DNA from: Rubrobacteraceae bacterium
GTDB lineage: Bacteria; Actinomycetota; Rubrobacteria; Rubrobacterales; Rubrobacteraceae
Direction: 5' to 3'
Length of the DNA: 9,295 bases
Assembly (NCBI GenBank): GCA_029240775.1
Contig: JARDZQ010000039.1
Location: 1 to 9,295 of the forward strand
The notes under the pieces were generated by a model that was not told the DNA's origin, did not search any database, and saw nothing but the letters and a program-made list of their open reading frames with translations. Within the stretch, counting starts at the first letter, position 1; every line of letters begins with the position of its first letter. Shown in pieces: positions 1 through 5,789 of this stretch. The position numbers were made by a program, and so were the translations under genes.

Positions 1-124
1 TGACGGCCGCCCCGAAGAGCGCCAGCCGATTGGAAAAGAAGACCCGTCTGAAGTCTTCCTGGCGGCTGCGCGTCTCAACGCCGGGTGCGGCTGCGGCGTC
101 GTGCTGGATCTGGGCCTCGGCCAT
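1..124 (-). CDS. DppC/OppC-like ABC transporter permease, N-terminal fragment (cut by window edge)
   Basis: Only the first 41 codons lie in the window. The ATG is at 124-122, 7 bases after the stop of the upstream permease gene, with a GGAG-containing ribosome site in that gap, so the two genes are probably translationally linked. The visible peptide begins MAEAQIQHDAAAAPG and continues with a basic segment (RSRQEDFRRVFFSNRLALFGAAV). An arginine-rich cytoplasmic tail followed by an N-R-L-A-L-x-G entry into the first membrane helix is typical of the OppC_N region of DppC/OppC permeases. In this family the C-type subunit follows the B-type subunit in the operon, as here. The two would form the heterodimeric membrane channel of a peptide, dipeptide or nickel importer. 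Family assignment rests on this short N-terminus plus context. Confidence 0.75.
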   Translation of the reverse strand, partial: MAEAQIQHDAAAAPGVETRSRQEDFRRVFFSNRLALFGAAV

Positions 125-131
125 AGCTCCG

Positions 132-1133
132 CTAGTACCTCACTCGTGGGTCGAGGACCGCGTAGAGGACGTCTACGAGCAGGGTGATCAGCACGAAGAG
201 CAGGGCCCCGTAGAGCACGACGCCCTGGATCATCGCGTAGTCCCGGCGGTAGATGGAGTCGTAGGCGATCTGGCCCACCCCCGGCCAGCCGAAGATCCTC
301 TCTGTGATGATCGCCCCACCCATGAGAAGGCCCACCTGCAGCCCGATGACCGTCACCGTGGGCAACATGGCGTTCCTGAGGGCGTGCTTGAAGATCACCC
401 GCAACGGAACGACCCCTTTGGCGCGCGCCGTGCGCACGTAGTCCTCGTTCATGACCTCAAGCATGCTGCTGCGGGTCATGCGCGTGACCACCGCCATCGG
501 GATCGTCCCCAGGGCCAGGGCTGGCAGGATCAAGTGTGAGAGCCCGTCCCAGAATCCCGCGAAGTTGAACGTGAGGAGCGAGTCAACAAGCACGAGCCCC
601 GTAAACGCGGTTATAGCGGTGCCACTGCTCAGCCGTCCCGGAAACGGCAGCCACCCCAGGTTCACGGTAAAGATTACGACAAGGATCATCGCGAGCCAGA
701 AGATCGGCATGCTGATCCCCGTGAGCGCGAGGACGGAAGTGATCTTGTCCAGCAACGAGTACTGCTTGACTGCAGAGATCACCCCCACCGGCACTCCCAC
801 CAGCACCGCGATGAACATGGCGAAAGCCGTGAGCTCCAGTGTCGCCGGTAACCGGGCCAGGAGCTCCGCCGTTACAGGGCGCCCCGTGACGATGGAGTTT
901 CCGAGATCGCCGGTCACGGCGTCCCTGAGAAACAGCCCATACTGGACGAGAACGGGCTTGTCCAGCCCCATGCTGGCCCGCAGCTGCTGCACCTGCTCCT
1001 GGGTCGCGTTCTGGCCCAGGAGGATCTGCGCCGGGTCGCCGGGGATGGCCCGAACCATAAAGAACACTACGATGGACACCCCAAGCAGCACCGGGATGAT
1101 CTGCAAGAACCTGCGCCCGATAAACTCGGTCAG
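132..1133 (-). CDS. DppB/OppB-like ABC transporter permease
   Basis: This inner-membrane subunit of a peptide/nickel-type ABC importer has 333 residues if started at CTG 1133-1131. The N-terminus (MTEFIGRRFLQIIPVLLGVS) then matches the usual basic-tail-plus-first-helix opening of DppB proteins. The family's extracellular loop follows at about residues 30-90 (GQNATQEQVQQLR, GLDKPVLVQYG, GDLGNSI). Further helices lie near 100-122, 130-160, 195-215, 255-275 and 305-325. The EAA-type loop that docks on the ATPase is at about 231-241 (DYVRTARAKGV), and the C-terminus ends in the typical V-L-Y-x-x-L-D-P-R-V-R-Y. The next possible start, TTG at 1106, lacks a good ribosome site and would cut off the conserved basic tail. 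The gene lies 52 bases after the binding-protein gene and 7 bases before the second permease, so it sits inside one operon. Substrate cannot be fixed from sequence; oligopeptide is the default. Confidence 0.93.
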   Translation of the reverse strand: MTEFIGRRFLQIIPVLLGVSIVVFFMVRAIPGDPAQILLGQNATQEQVQQLRASMGLDKPVLVQYGLFLRDAVTGDLGNSIVTGRPVTAELLARLPATLELTAFAMFIAVLVGVPVGVISAVKQYSLLDKITSVLALTGISMPIFWLAMILVVIFTVNLGWLPFPGRLSSGTAITAFTGLVLVDSLLTFNFAGFWDGLSHLILPALALGTIPMAVVTRMTRSSMLEVMNEDYVRTARAKGVVPLRVIFKHALRNAMLPTVTVIGLQVGLLMGGAIITERIFGWPGVGQIAYDSIYRRDYAMIQGVVLYGALLFVLITLLVDVLYAVLDPRVRY

Positions 1134-1135
1134 GG

Positions 1136-1152
1136 CTCGTGCCTCCTACGAG
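1136..1152 (-). promoter_or_regulatory. Ribosome-binding hairpin deciding a CTG start
   Basis: On the minus strand a perfect AGGAGG (1147-1142) stands 8 bases before CTG 1133. An in-frame TAG (1149-1147) overlaps it, so no start further upstream is possible. The Shine-Dalgarno sequence fills the 7-base loop of a 5-bp hairpin (CTCGT at 1152-1148 with ACGAG at 1140-1136), which would present it unpaired. No ATG or GTG is available at this spacing. The hairpin is seen directly; the use of CTG is inferred from spacing and family N-terminus. Confidence 0.55.
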
Positions 1153-1185
1153 AGCTAGGGGTATGGTTCCCGGTGGAACTCCAAG

Positions 1186-2886
1186 CTACGCTCCTCCCCC
1201 GCCACCCAACTCGACGCTGTTGAACGGTTCGCCGCCGGTGGGGTTCGGGTGGTAGCCTTGCACCTGATCCTGAAGCCCAACCGGGGGCTTGGCGTAGGCG
1301 ATGGGCACCCACGGCGCGTCCTCCACGAGCATCTCCTGCGCCTGGAAATAGAGATCCTGGCGCTCGTTCTCGTCTATGGTCGTCTGGGCCTGATCGAGTA
1401 TCTTGTCCACCTCCGGGTTCTTGTAGTAGGCGATGTTCAGCGCGTCCTTCTCGGTTGCAGTCTTGCTCGAGAGGAGGACGTTCAGGAAGTTGTCCGGGTC
1501 GCCGTTGTCCCCGGTCCAACCGAGCAGTGCCATGTCGTGCTCGCCGCTACCCGTCCTTTCCAGGTACGTGCCCCACTCGTAGGTGACGAGCTTGGCGTTT
1601 ACGCCGACCTCTTTGAGGTCCTGCTGCATCGCCTGGGCTATGCCCTTGCCGTCCGGCATGTAAGGCCTGGGGATGGGCATGTACCAGAGGGTGGGCTCCA
1701 GGTTCTCGACGCCCGCCTCCTGGAGCATCTGCCTCGCTCCGTCGGGATCGAAGGGGTAACGCTCTATCTGATCGTCGAAGAACGGCACGGTCGGCGGCAT
1801 GTAGGTCGTCGCCACGTCCCCGGTATCCCCGAAGAAGGCGTCCACGATCTTGGGCATGTCTATGGCCATGTTTATGGCCTGGCGCACCCTGGGGTCGTCG
1901 AACGGCTCTTTCTGGACGTTCATCGCGAGGTACCCGATGGTGAGCGGCGGTCGGTAATCTATCTTGAGGCCCTCGGCCTGCTGGACGGTGGGAACGTCGT
2001 CGGGGGGGAGGCCGTCGGCGGCGGAGAGCTGCCCGCCAGTAAGGGCCGCCGTCCGGGAGGTGTTGTCCGGGATGGAGCGGAAGACGACCTGGTCCACGAA
2101 CGGGCCGCCGCCACCCTCGCCTTCGGACAGATCGCTACCCCACCAGTCGTCGATCTTCTCCAGCTTGATCTGGGAGCCCTTGTCCCAGGTGACGAACTTG
2201 AACGCTCCGGTCCCCACTGGTTCCTGCCAGAAGTTCTCGACGTTCTCCTTTATGGCTTTGGGGGAGGCAATCGCGAAGGTGCTCATGGCGATGTTCTTGA
2301 GGAACGGTCCCTGGGGCTCCTTGAGAGTGACGCGCACGGTGTACTCGTCCACTGCCTCGACCTTCTCTATGACGGAGTCGTCGTCGAAGCCGTTGAACAT
2401 GGCCGAGTAGTAGGAAAACTCCGTAGTCTGGCTCCCGCCGCCCTTGTGGTACGGGTTGTCGGTGAACCGCCAACGCTCGAAGTTGAAGACCACGGCGTCG
2501 GCGTTGAACTCCGTGCCGTCGTGGAACTTGACGCCATCGCGCAGATCAAAGGTGTACGAGAGGCCGCCGTCCTCGGGCTCGGGAACCTCGGTCGCCAGCG
2601 CCGGAATCACGTCGGTGCTCTCGGGCGCGAAGTCGAGCAGACCGTCGAAGATCTGGCGGCAAACCTTGGAAGACTCGGTGTCTGCCTGATTGATGGGATC
2701 CAGTGAGACAGAATCTGCCCCCCGGCCGAAGGTGAAGATGTTGCCACCCCCACCCTGACCCCCACCGCTCTGGATGGTCTCGCCCTCGCCGCACCCGGCC
2801 ACGCCGAGTAACACCGCGCCGCTGAGGCCGGCCCCACTCAGCTTGAGGAAGTCACGGCGGCTTATCTGGATGCTTCGCCTTGCCAA
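1186..2886 (-). CDS. ABC transporter substrate-binding lipoprotein, family 5 (DppA/OppA-like), Tat-exported
   Basis: Extracytoplasmic solute-binding protein of the peptide/nickel/opine family (SBP_bac_5), 566 residues, a usual length. The start is TTG 2886-2884, preceded by AAGGGAG 6 bases upstream. It gives MARRSIQISRRDFLKLSGAG, with the twin-arginine motif SRRDFLK at 9-15, a hydrophobic stretch, and the lipobox V-A-G-C with Cys32 as the lipidated residue. The protein should thus be folded in the cytoplasm, exported by Tat and anchored by lipid. A Gly/Gln-rich linker follows. The family signature appears as YTFDLRDGVKFHDGTEFNADAVVFNFERW. Later family-typical segments include GTGAFKFVTWDKG, IDYRPPLTIGYLAMNVQKEPFDDPRVRQAINMAID and the LLGWTGDNGDPDNFLNVLLS region. 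The C-terminus is Gly-rich. It is the first gene of the transport operon and is followed by two permease genes. Ligand unknown; oligopeptides are the default for the family. Confidence 0.95.
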   Translation of the reverse strand: MARRSIQISRRDFLKLSGAGLSGAVLLGVAGCGEGETIQSGGGQGGGGNIFTFGRGADSVSLDPINQADTESSKVCRQIFDGLLDFAPESTDVIPALATEVPEPEDGGLSYTFDLRDGVKFHDGTEFNADAVVFNFERWRFTDNPYHKGGGSQTTEFSYYSAMFNGFDDDSVIEKVEAVDEYTVRVTLKEPQGPFLKNIAMSTFAIASPKAIKENVENFWQEPVGTGAFKFVTWDKGSQIKLEKIDDWWGSDLSEGEGGGGPFVDQVVFRSIPDNTSRTAALTGGQLSAADGLPPDDVPTVQQAEGLKIDYRPPLTIGYLAMNVQKEPFDDPRVRQAINMAIDMPKIVDAFFGDTGDVATTYMPPTVPFFDDQIERYPFDPDGARQMLQEAGVENLEPTLWYMPIPRPYMPDGKGIAQAMQQDLKEVGVNAKLVTYEWGTYLERTGSGEHDMALLGWTGDNGDPDNFLNVLLSSKTATEKDALNIAYYKNPEVDKILDQAQTTIDENERQDLYFQAQEMLVEDAPWVPIAYAKPPVGLQDQVQGYHPNPTGGEPFNSVELGGGGGA

Positions 2887-2916
2887 GATATGCTCCCTTC
2901 TAACCCCGTCGGATGA

Positions 2917-2944
2917 ATTATCCGCGTTCCGGATACGGTAACAA
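2917..2944 (-). promoter_or_regulatory. Probable sigma-A-type promoter of the transport operon
   Basis: On the minus strand TTGTTA (2944-2939) and GATAAT (2922-2917) are 16 bp apart: 4/6 and 5/6 matches to the -35 and -10 consensus. Transcription would begin near 2910, leaving a leader of about 24 bases that contains the AAGGGAG ribosome site of the binding-protein gene. The element lies in the 78-bp gap after the endonuclease V gene, so the transport operon probably has its own promoter. Confidence 0.55.
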
Positions 2945-2964
2945 AAGCTCTCTTGCGCCGCCAC

Positions 2965-3660
2965 CTAGAAGAGCGAGCCCCCGATCTCCTCCCCACGGCG
3001 CAGCCTGTTTGCCGCGTTGTGGGCCTGGCGGGTGGGCTCGGGCAAACGATATTTGGTGCAGCAAGCGAGAACGAGCTCGACGGAACTGTCCAGGTCTACC
3101 CCGTTCCCCACCGAGACGTAGACCGGCGAGACCCCGTCGCGGGTCCGCACGGCCCTCCCCACGACCTCCCCGCGGTGCACCATGTCCGTGGCGTTGCCCT
3201 TCTCCATCCTGGGCTCCTCGAACTTGCCGACGAGCACCGTCTTGGCGCACCCGACCGTGGGAACGTCGAGGAAGAGCCCGACGTGCGACGCGAGCCCGAT
3301 CCGGCGCGGGTGGGCGAGCCCCTGGGCGTCGAGCACCACGACGTCCACCGCCGTCTCCACCTTCTCCAGTGCCCCGAGGAGGGACGGCATCTCCCTGAAA
3401 GACAGCAAGCCAGGCACGTACGGGAACTCGAGCGACGCCTCGAACCCCTGCGCCTCCACGACTGAGAGGCCGGGGAAGTCGAGCACGACGACCGTGGCGT
3501 AGGCCATACTATCCTGCGTCGAGACGTCGGCCCCGGCGACGTAGCGCACCCCTTCGAGATCCAGCGCCGGACCCGCCTCGACCCGGGACGCGAGCCGCTC
3601 CTGCAAGCGCCGCGCCTCCTCGGGCGAAAGGTCGAACCCGTGAAGCTTCTCGATCCTCAT
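2965..3660 (-). CDS. nfi: Endonuclease V (deoxyinosine 3' endonuclease)
   Basis: DNA-repair enzyme that recognises hypoxanthine (deaminated adenine) and nicks the second phosphodiester bond 3' to the lesion; the family also cuts inosine-containing RNA. From ATG 3660 it has 231 residues, close to the bacterial family norm. Family features are all present: GADVS with metal-binding Asp45, the strand-separating wedge PYVPG at 80-84, LSFRE with catalytic Glu90, LDAQG with Asp111, the HPRRIGLASHVGL block, GCAKTVL with Lys140, and RLPEPTRQAH with His214. A TTG two codons upstream (3666) is an alternative start. Neither has a Shine-Dalgarno sequence, and an extended -10 element lies just upstream, so the mRNA may be almost leaderless. 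The gene is separated from the molybdoenzyme by a terminator and from the transport operon by a promoter, so it is probably a single-gene unit. Identity is very secure from the motifs. Confidence 0.97.
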   Translation of the reverse strand: MRIEKLHGFDLSPEEARRLQERLASRVEAGPALDLEGVRYVAGADVSTQDSMAYATVVVLDFPGLSVVEAQGFEASLEFPYVPGLLSFREMPSLLGALEKVETAVDVVVLDAQGLAHPRRIGLASHVGLFLDVPTVGCAKTVLVGKFEEPRMEKGNATDMVHRGEVVGRAVRTRDGVSPVYVSVGNGVDLDSSVELVLACCTKYRLPEPTRQAHNAANRLRRGEEIGGSLF

Positions 3661-3671
3661 GACCAAGGGCG

Positions 3672-3680
3672 ATTATCCCA
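3672..3680 (-). promoter_or_regulatory. Extended -10 promoter of the endonuclease V gene
   Basis: On the minus strand TGG-GATAAT (3680-3672) fits an extended -10 element (TGn plus a 5/6 match to TATAAT). No recognisable -35 hexamer lies 16-19 bp upstream. The expected start of transcription is at about 3665-3663, only a few bases before ATG 3660, which explains the absence of a ribosome-binding site. It lies downstream of the terminator at 3721-3779, so the gene need not depend on readthrough. Confidence 0.45.
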
Positions 3681-3720
3681 GAACTCGGGCGGGAGAGACG
3701 AGCCACATACGTGCGGCCCC

Positions 3721-3779
3721 AAAAAGACCAGCCCGACCGATGGAATCTGGAGGGGGGAATGGTCCCATCGGCCGGGGCT
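3721..3779 (-). terminator. Strong rho-independent terminator
   Basis: On the minus strand the arm 3779-3765 pairs with 3743-3730: a 7-bp perfect core (CCGATGG/CCATCGG), then a G-T pair and four G/C pairs, then a bulged C and two more pairs. A 21-base loop lies between, and TTTTT (3725-3721) follows four bases after the stem. It lies 180 bases past the molybdoenzyme stop and about 60 bases before the endonuclease V start. It can end the molybdoenzyme transcript, or serve as the 3' end of a separate small RNA. Confidence 0.8.
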
Positions 3780-3788
3780 CGGTTTAAT
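3721..3788 (-). ncRNA. Candidate small RNA with a C-rich hairpin loop (hypothesis)
   Basis: A minus-strand -10-like TAATAT lies at 3798-3793. Transcription from it would begin around 3789-3785 and end at the T-tract at 3721, giving an RNA of about 65-69 nt. The product would be a short 5' tail followed by one long hairpin whose 21-base loop (3764-3744) contains CCCCCCTCC (3757-3749), complementary to GGAGG-type ribosome sites. Bacterial regulatory RNAs often carry such C-rich loops. The GlnR-like array immediately upstream supports a dedicated promoter. No -35 is seen. The same sequence could simply be the 3' end of the molybdoenzyme mRNA, so this is a proposal only. Confidence 0.3.
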
Positions 3789-3792
3789 CGGA

Positions 3793-3798
3793 ATATTA
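3793..3798 (-). promoter_or_regulatory. Possible -10 element next to the GTTAC array
   Basis: TAATAT on the minus strand sits inside GTAATATTC, an AT-rich island in GC-rich DNA. There is no -35 match at 16-18 bp. The GTTAC/GAAAC array occupies the -35 and upstream region, which fits an activator-dependent promoter. The identical 9-mer also lies upstream of the molybdoenzyme gene at 5698-5706. Confidence 0.3.
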
Positions 3799-3808
3799 CA
3801 GTTGCGTT

Positions 3809-3868
3809 GTTACGATGGGCTTGCCGCCACGTTACGGTGTCGTTACGTAAGGGAAACACTTTGGTTAC
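3809..3868. promoter_or_regulatory. 11-bp-phased GTTAC/GAAAC array, GlnR-box-like operator
   Basis: On the plus strand pentamers recur exactly on an 11-bp register: GTTAC 3809, CTTGC 3820 (degenerate), GTTAC 3831, GTTAC 3842, GAAAC 3853 and GTTAC 3864. The described actinobacterial GlnR site is alternating GTnAC and GaAAC half-sites with 6-base spacers, i.e. one per 11 bp. Units 3842-3868 match three consecutive half-sites and 3831 extends the array. Other OmpR-family regulators such as PhoP also use 11-bp repeats, but with a GTTCA core. TTACGTAA at 3843-3850 is also a perfect palindrome. The register is seen directly; the regulator is inferred. Confidence 0.5.
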
Positions 3869-3958
3869 AAATCGCCGTAGAGCGTGGGATCTGGCGTCCG
3901 GGCGCACACGCAGCGTGAAGTTGAGGTTCGGGTTTACGGTTAGTGACGGGCCCCTCCG

Positions 3959-5638
3959 TCAAGCCACCGTGACGCCGATGGTGTGGTAGCCGGAGGCGCC
4001 GGAGGGGTGCGGCGGGGCCTTGCTGGCGGTCTGGGTCTCGCCCGTGCCGTCTGTGGCGCGCGCCTGGAGGGAGTACTGGCCTGGCCTGGCGTTCCACTCG
4101 TAGATCCACTGCCGCCAGGTGTCTATGTCGAGCTGTCTGGCGAGGCGGGCCTCGTTCCAGGTCTCGCCGCCGTCGGTGGAGACCTCGACGCGCTCGATGC
4201 CGCGGTGGGGAGCCCACGCGATACCGCCCACCTGTACCGTACCGGCGGAGAGCTGATCACCGTCCTCTATGGTGTCGATGCGGGACTGGGTCTTGATGGG
4301 GCCCTCCTTCGCCCAGGTGCGCTGGATCCAGTACGCGTCGAAATCCCAGTTGGTGAGCTCTATCTCGGAGAGCCACTTGGTCGCCGAGACGTAGCCGTAG
4401 AGGCCGGGGACGACGAGCCGCACGGGGTAGCCGTGCTTGAGGGGAAGCTCGCTGCCGTTAAGGCCGAAGGCCACAAGGGCCTCGCGGCCGTCGAGCGCTA
4501 TCTCCGTCCTGAAGCCTGCCGTGAAGCCGTCCACGCTGCGGCCCACGAGCTGCATGTTGGAGCGCGTGATCTTGTCGCGGGCCACCCCGGCCTCGGCGAG
4601 CACGTCGGAGAGCAATACCCCCGTCCAGCGCCCGTTGGAGACGAGCCCGCCACCGACCTCGTTCGAGACGCACGAGAGCGTGATGTCCGCCTCGCGAGTG
4701 CTCATGCCGAGGAGGTCTTTGTAGGAGAACTCCACGGGGTTATCCACCGCGCCCTTGACGGAGAGCTTCCAGCCGTTCACGTCTATGCGAGGCGAGGTCA
4801 GGGCAGTGTCTATGAGGTAGAAGCTGCTCGCCGGCGTGATGAGCTTGGGCATCCCCGGCGCGTCTATGGAAGCGTCCTCTGGCGGCGGCGGGAGCGTCTC
4901 GTGCCTGACCGACTTCCGGGCACCGCCTTCCTCGCCATCGCCCTGCGCGGGCCCGGCCGGTGACTCCGGGAGGTTCAGCCGCTTGGGCTCGGTAGACGCC
5001 TGAGCGCCCCGGCCCGCGAGCACGCGTCCGGCGCCGAGCGCCGCGAGGCCCGCCACCGCCGCGCCGCCGCCGAGCAGCAGGAAGCCCCGGCGTCCGACCC
5101 CCGTGCCATCAGACGAGTACGCCTCCCTGGACCTAACGACCGGAGATGAGGGGTCGTCAGGCGATCCCGCCTGTGGCGCGGTCTCCGAGGCGGCCGCCTT
5201 CTTCGCCCGGAGGCCGGAGGTGCGCAGTAGGGTCTCGGTGGTGGCGACGCCTAAAGCCAGGGCGCCCACGATGGTGACGACGGTGGGGATGGGAGCCACG
5301 AAAGGCTCGGCCAGCGAGGCGGCTATGCCTATCGCGGCAAGGACGCCCACGCCGATCAGGGCGAGGAGAGGGCGGCGAACGGCGAGGATCGCCAGGGCAG
5401 CAGAGAAGGCAAGCGCGCCGATCACGGTGCATGTGATCAGGACCGGTATATCTGCCTGCCCCAGGATCTCGATTCCTCTCGTCACCAGCTCGCCCGGCGT
5501 GAACTCTATGATCCCCTGGACGAGCGCTACGAATACCGACGGAACCGAAGGGTAGAGGCCGTGGACCAGCTCGGCGACCCCAAACGCCACCACCGCCCCG
5601 ACGATACCCGCGATCCCTGCTCTTGTCCTGCCGCTCAC
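3959..5638 (-). CDS. Membrane-anchored molybdopterin-dependent oxidoreductase, sulfite-oxidase/YedY-like
   Basis: Predicted molybdenum-cofactor enzyme of the sulfite oxidase superfamily, 559 residues from GTG 5638, which has GGGAGAG 6-8 bases upstream. The N-terminal third is membranous, with hydrophobic segments near 8-28, 64-87, 90-109 and 113-135. A hydrophilic linker follows (141-180). Then comes a twin-arginine motif (GRRGFLLLGG, Arg183-Arg184) heading a fifth hydrophobic segment (185-205) and a Pro/Gly/Glu-rich linker. The oxidoreductase molybdopterin domain spans about 268-440 (DVNGWKLSVKGAVDNP, LSCVSNEVGG with the presumed Mo-ligating Cys323, GYPVRLVVPGLYGYVSATKWLSEIEL). A dimerisation-type domain follows (GGIAWAPHRGIERVEVSTDGGETW; WNARPGQYSLQARATDGTGETQ). 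The catalytic part should lie outside the membrane. No haem-binding cytochrome domain is seen; substrate and electron acceptor are unknown. The gene is monocistronic as far as seen and ends before a terminator. Confidence 0.93.
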   Translation of the reverse strand: MSGRTRAGIAGIVGAVVAFGVAELVHGLYPSVPSVFVALVQGIIEFTPGELVTRGIEILGQADIPVLITCTVIGALAFSAALAILAVRRPLLALIGVGVLAAIGIAASLAEPFVAPIPTVVTIVGALALGVATTETLLRTSGLRAKKAAASETAPQAGSPDDPSSPVVRSREAYSSDGTGVGRRGFLLLGGGAAVAGLAALGAGRVLAGRGAQASTEPKRLNLPESPAGPAQGDGEEGGARKSVRHETLPPPPEDASIDAPGMPKLITPASSFYLIDTALTSPRIDVNGWKLSVKGAVDNPVEFSYKDLLGMSTREADITLSCVSNEVGGGLVSNGRWTGVLLSDVLAEAGVARDKITRSNMQLVGRSVDGFTAGFRTEIALDGREALVAFGLNGSELPLKHGYPVRLVVPGLYGYVSATKWLSEIELTNWDFDAYWIQRTWAKEGPIKTQSRIDTIEDGDQLSAGTVQVGGIAWAPHRGIERVEVSTDGGETWNEARLARQLDIDTWRQWIYEWNARPGQYSLQARATDGTGETQTASKAPPHPSGASGYHTIGVTVA

Positions 5639-5676
5639 GATTGCTCTCTCCCGTGTCTCGCCTGGACGGAGACCAT
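5635..5676 (-). CDS. Possible 13-codon upstream ORF overlapping the molybdoenzyme start
   Basis: ATG 5676 opens a short frame (MVSVQARHGREQS) whose TGA overlaps the GTG start of the molybdoenzyme in the four bases GTGA. This layout is typical of translational coupling. A GGAGG lies only one base before the ATG, which is too close for an ideal ribosome site. It could be chance. Confidence 0.2.
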   Translation of the reverse strand: MVSVQARHGREQS

Positions 5677-5715
5677 GCCTCCGCTTAACCCTTACATGAA
5701 TATTACGATCCCGCG

Positions 5716-5752
5716 CAAGGTGTCGGATCACCGGCCGGAGCAAGGCACCTTG
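5716..5752. repeat. Inverted repeat overlapping the ileS -35 region
   Basis: CAAGGTG (5716-5722) and its exact complement CACCTTG (5746-5752) are separated by 23 bases. The right arm overlaps the first bases of the TTGACA at 5750. The centre contains CCGGCCGG (5731-5738). It could be an operator with half-sites about three helical turns apart. No regulator is assigned. Confidence 0.3.
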
Positions 5753-5778
5753 ACACGCCCGCTCTTTGAGGCTAAAAA
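5750..5778 (+). promoter_or_regulatory. ileS: Promoter of the T-box-ileS transcript
   Basis: A perfect TTGACA (5750-5755) is followed after exactly 17 bp by TAAAAA (5773-5778), a partial -10 match. The start of transcription would be near 5785-5790, just before the first T-box helix, so position and spacing agree with the RNA element downstream. A palindrome TTGTACAA (5783-5790) covers the expected start. Confidence 0.65.
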
Positions 5779-5789
5779 CCCCTTGTACA

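Noticed and set aside
1249..2706. Long plus-strand open frame (485 codons) opposite the binding-protein gene
   Set aside because: It is antisense to a clear SBP family 5 gene, has no family-like segments and no ribosome site; GC-rich codon bias keeps the opposite frame open.
2940..2960. CAAGAG/CTTTTG inverted repeat after the endonuclease V stop
   Set aside because: The loop would be 2-4 bases with a weak stem and no T-run of note; not a convincing terminator.
2887..2964. Upstream extension of the binding-protein frame by 26 codons
   Set aside because: It covers the promoter hexamers, would displace the Tat signal from the N-terminus and lacks a ribosome site; TTG 2886 has AAGGGAG at proper spacing.
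3944..3961. Hairpin TGACGG/CCGTCA over the molybdoenzyme stop codon
   Set aside because: Only 6 bp and with no T-tract on either strand; the stronger terminator is at 3721-3779.
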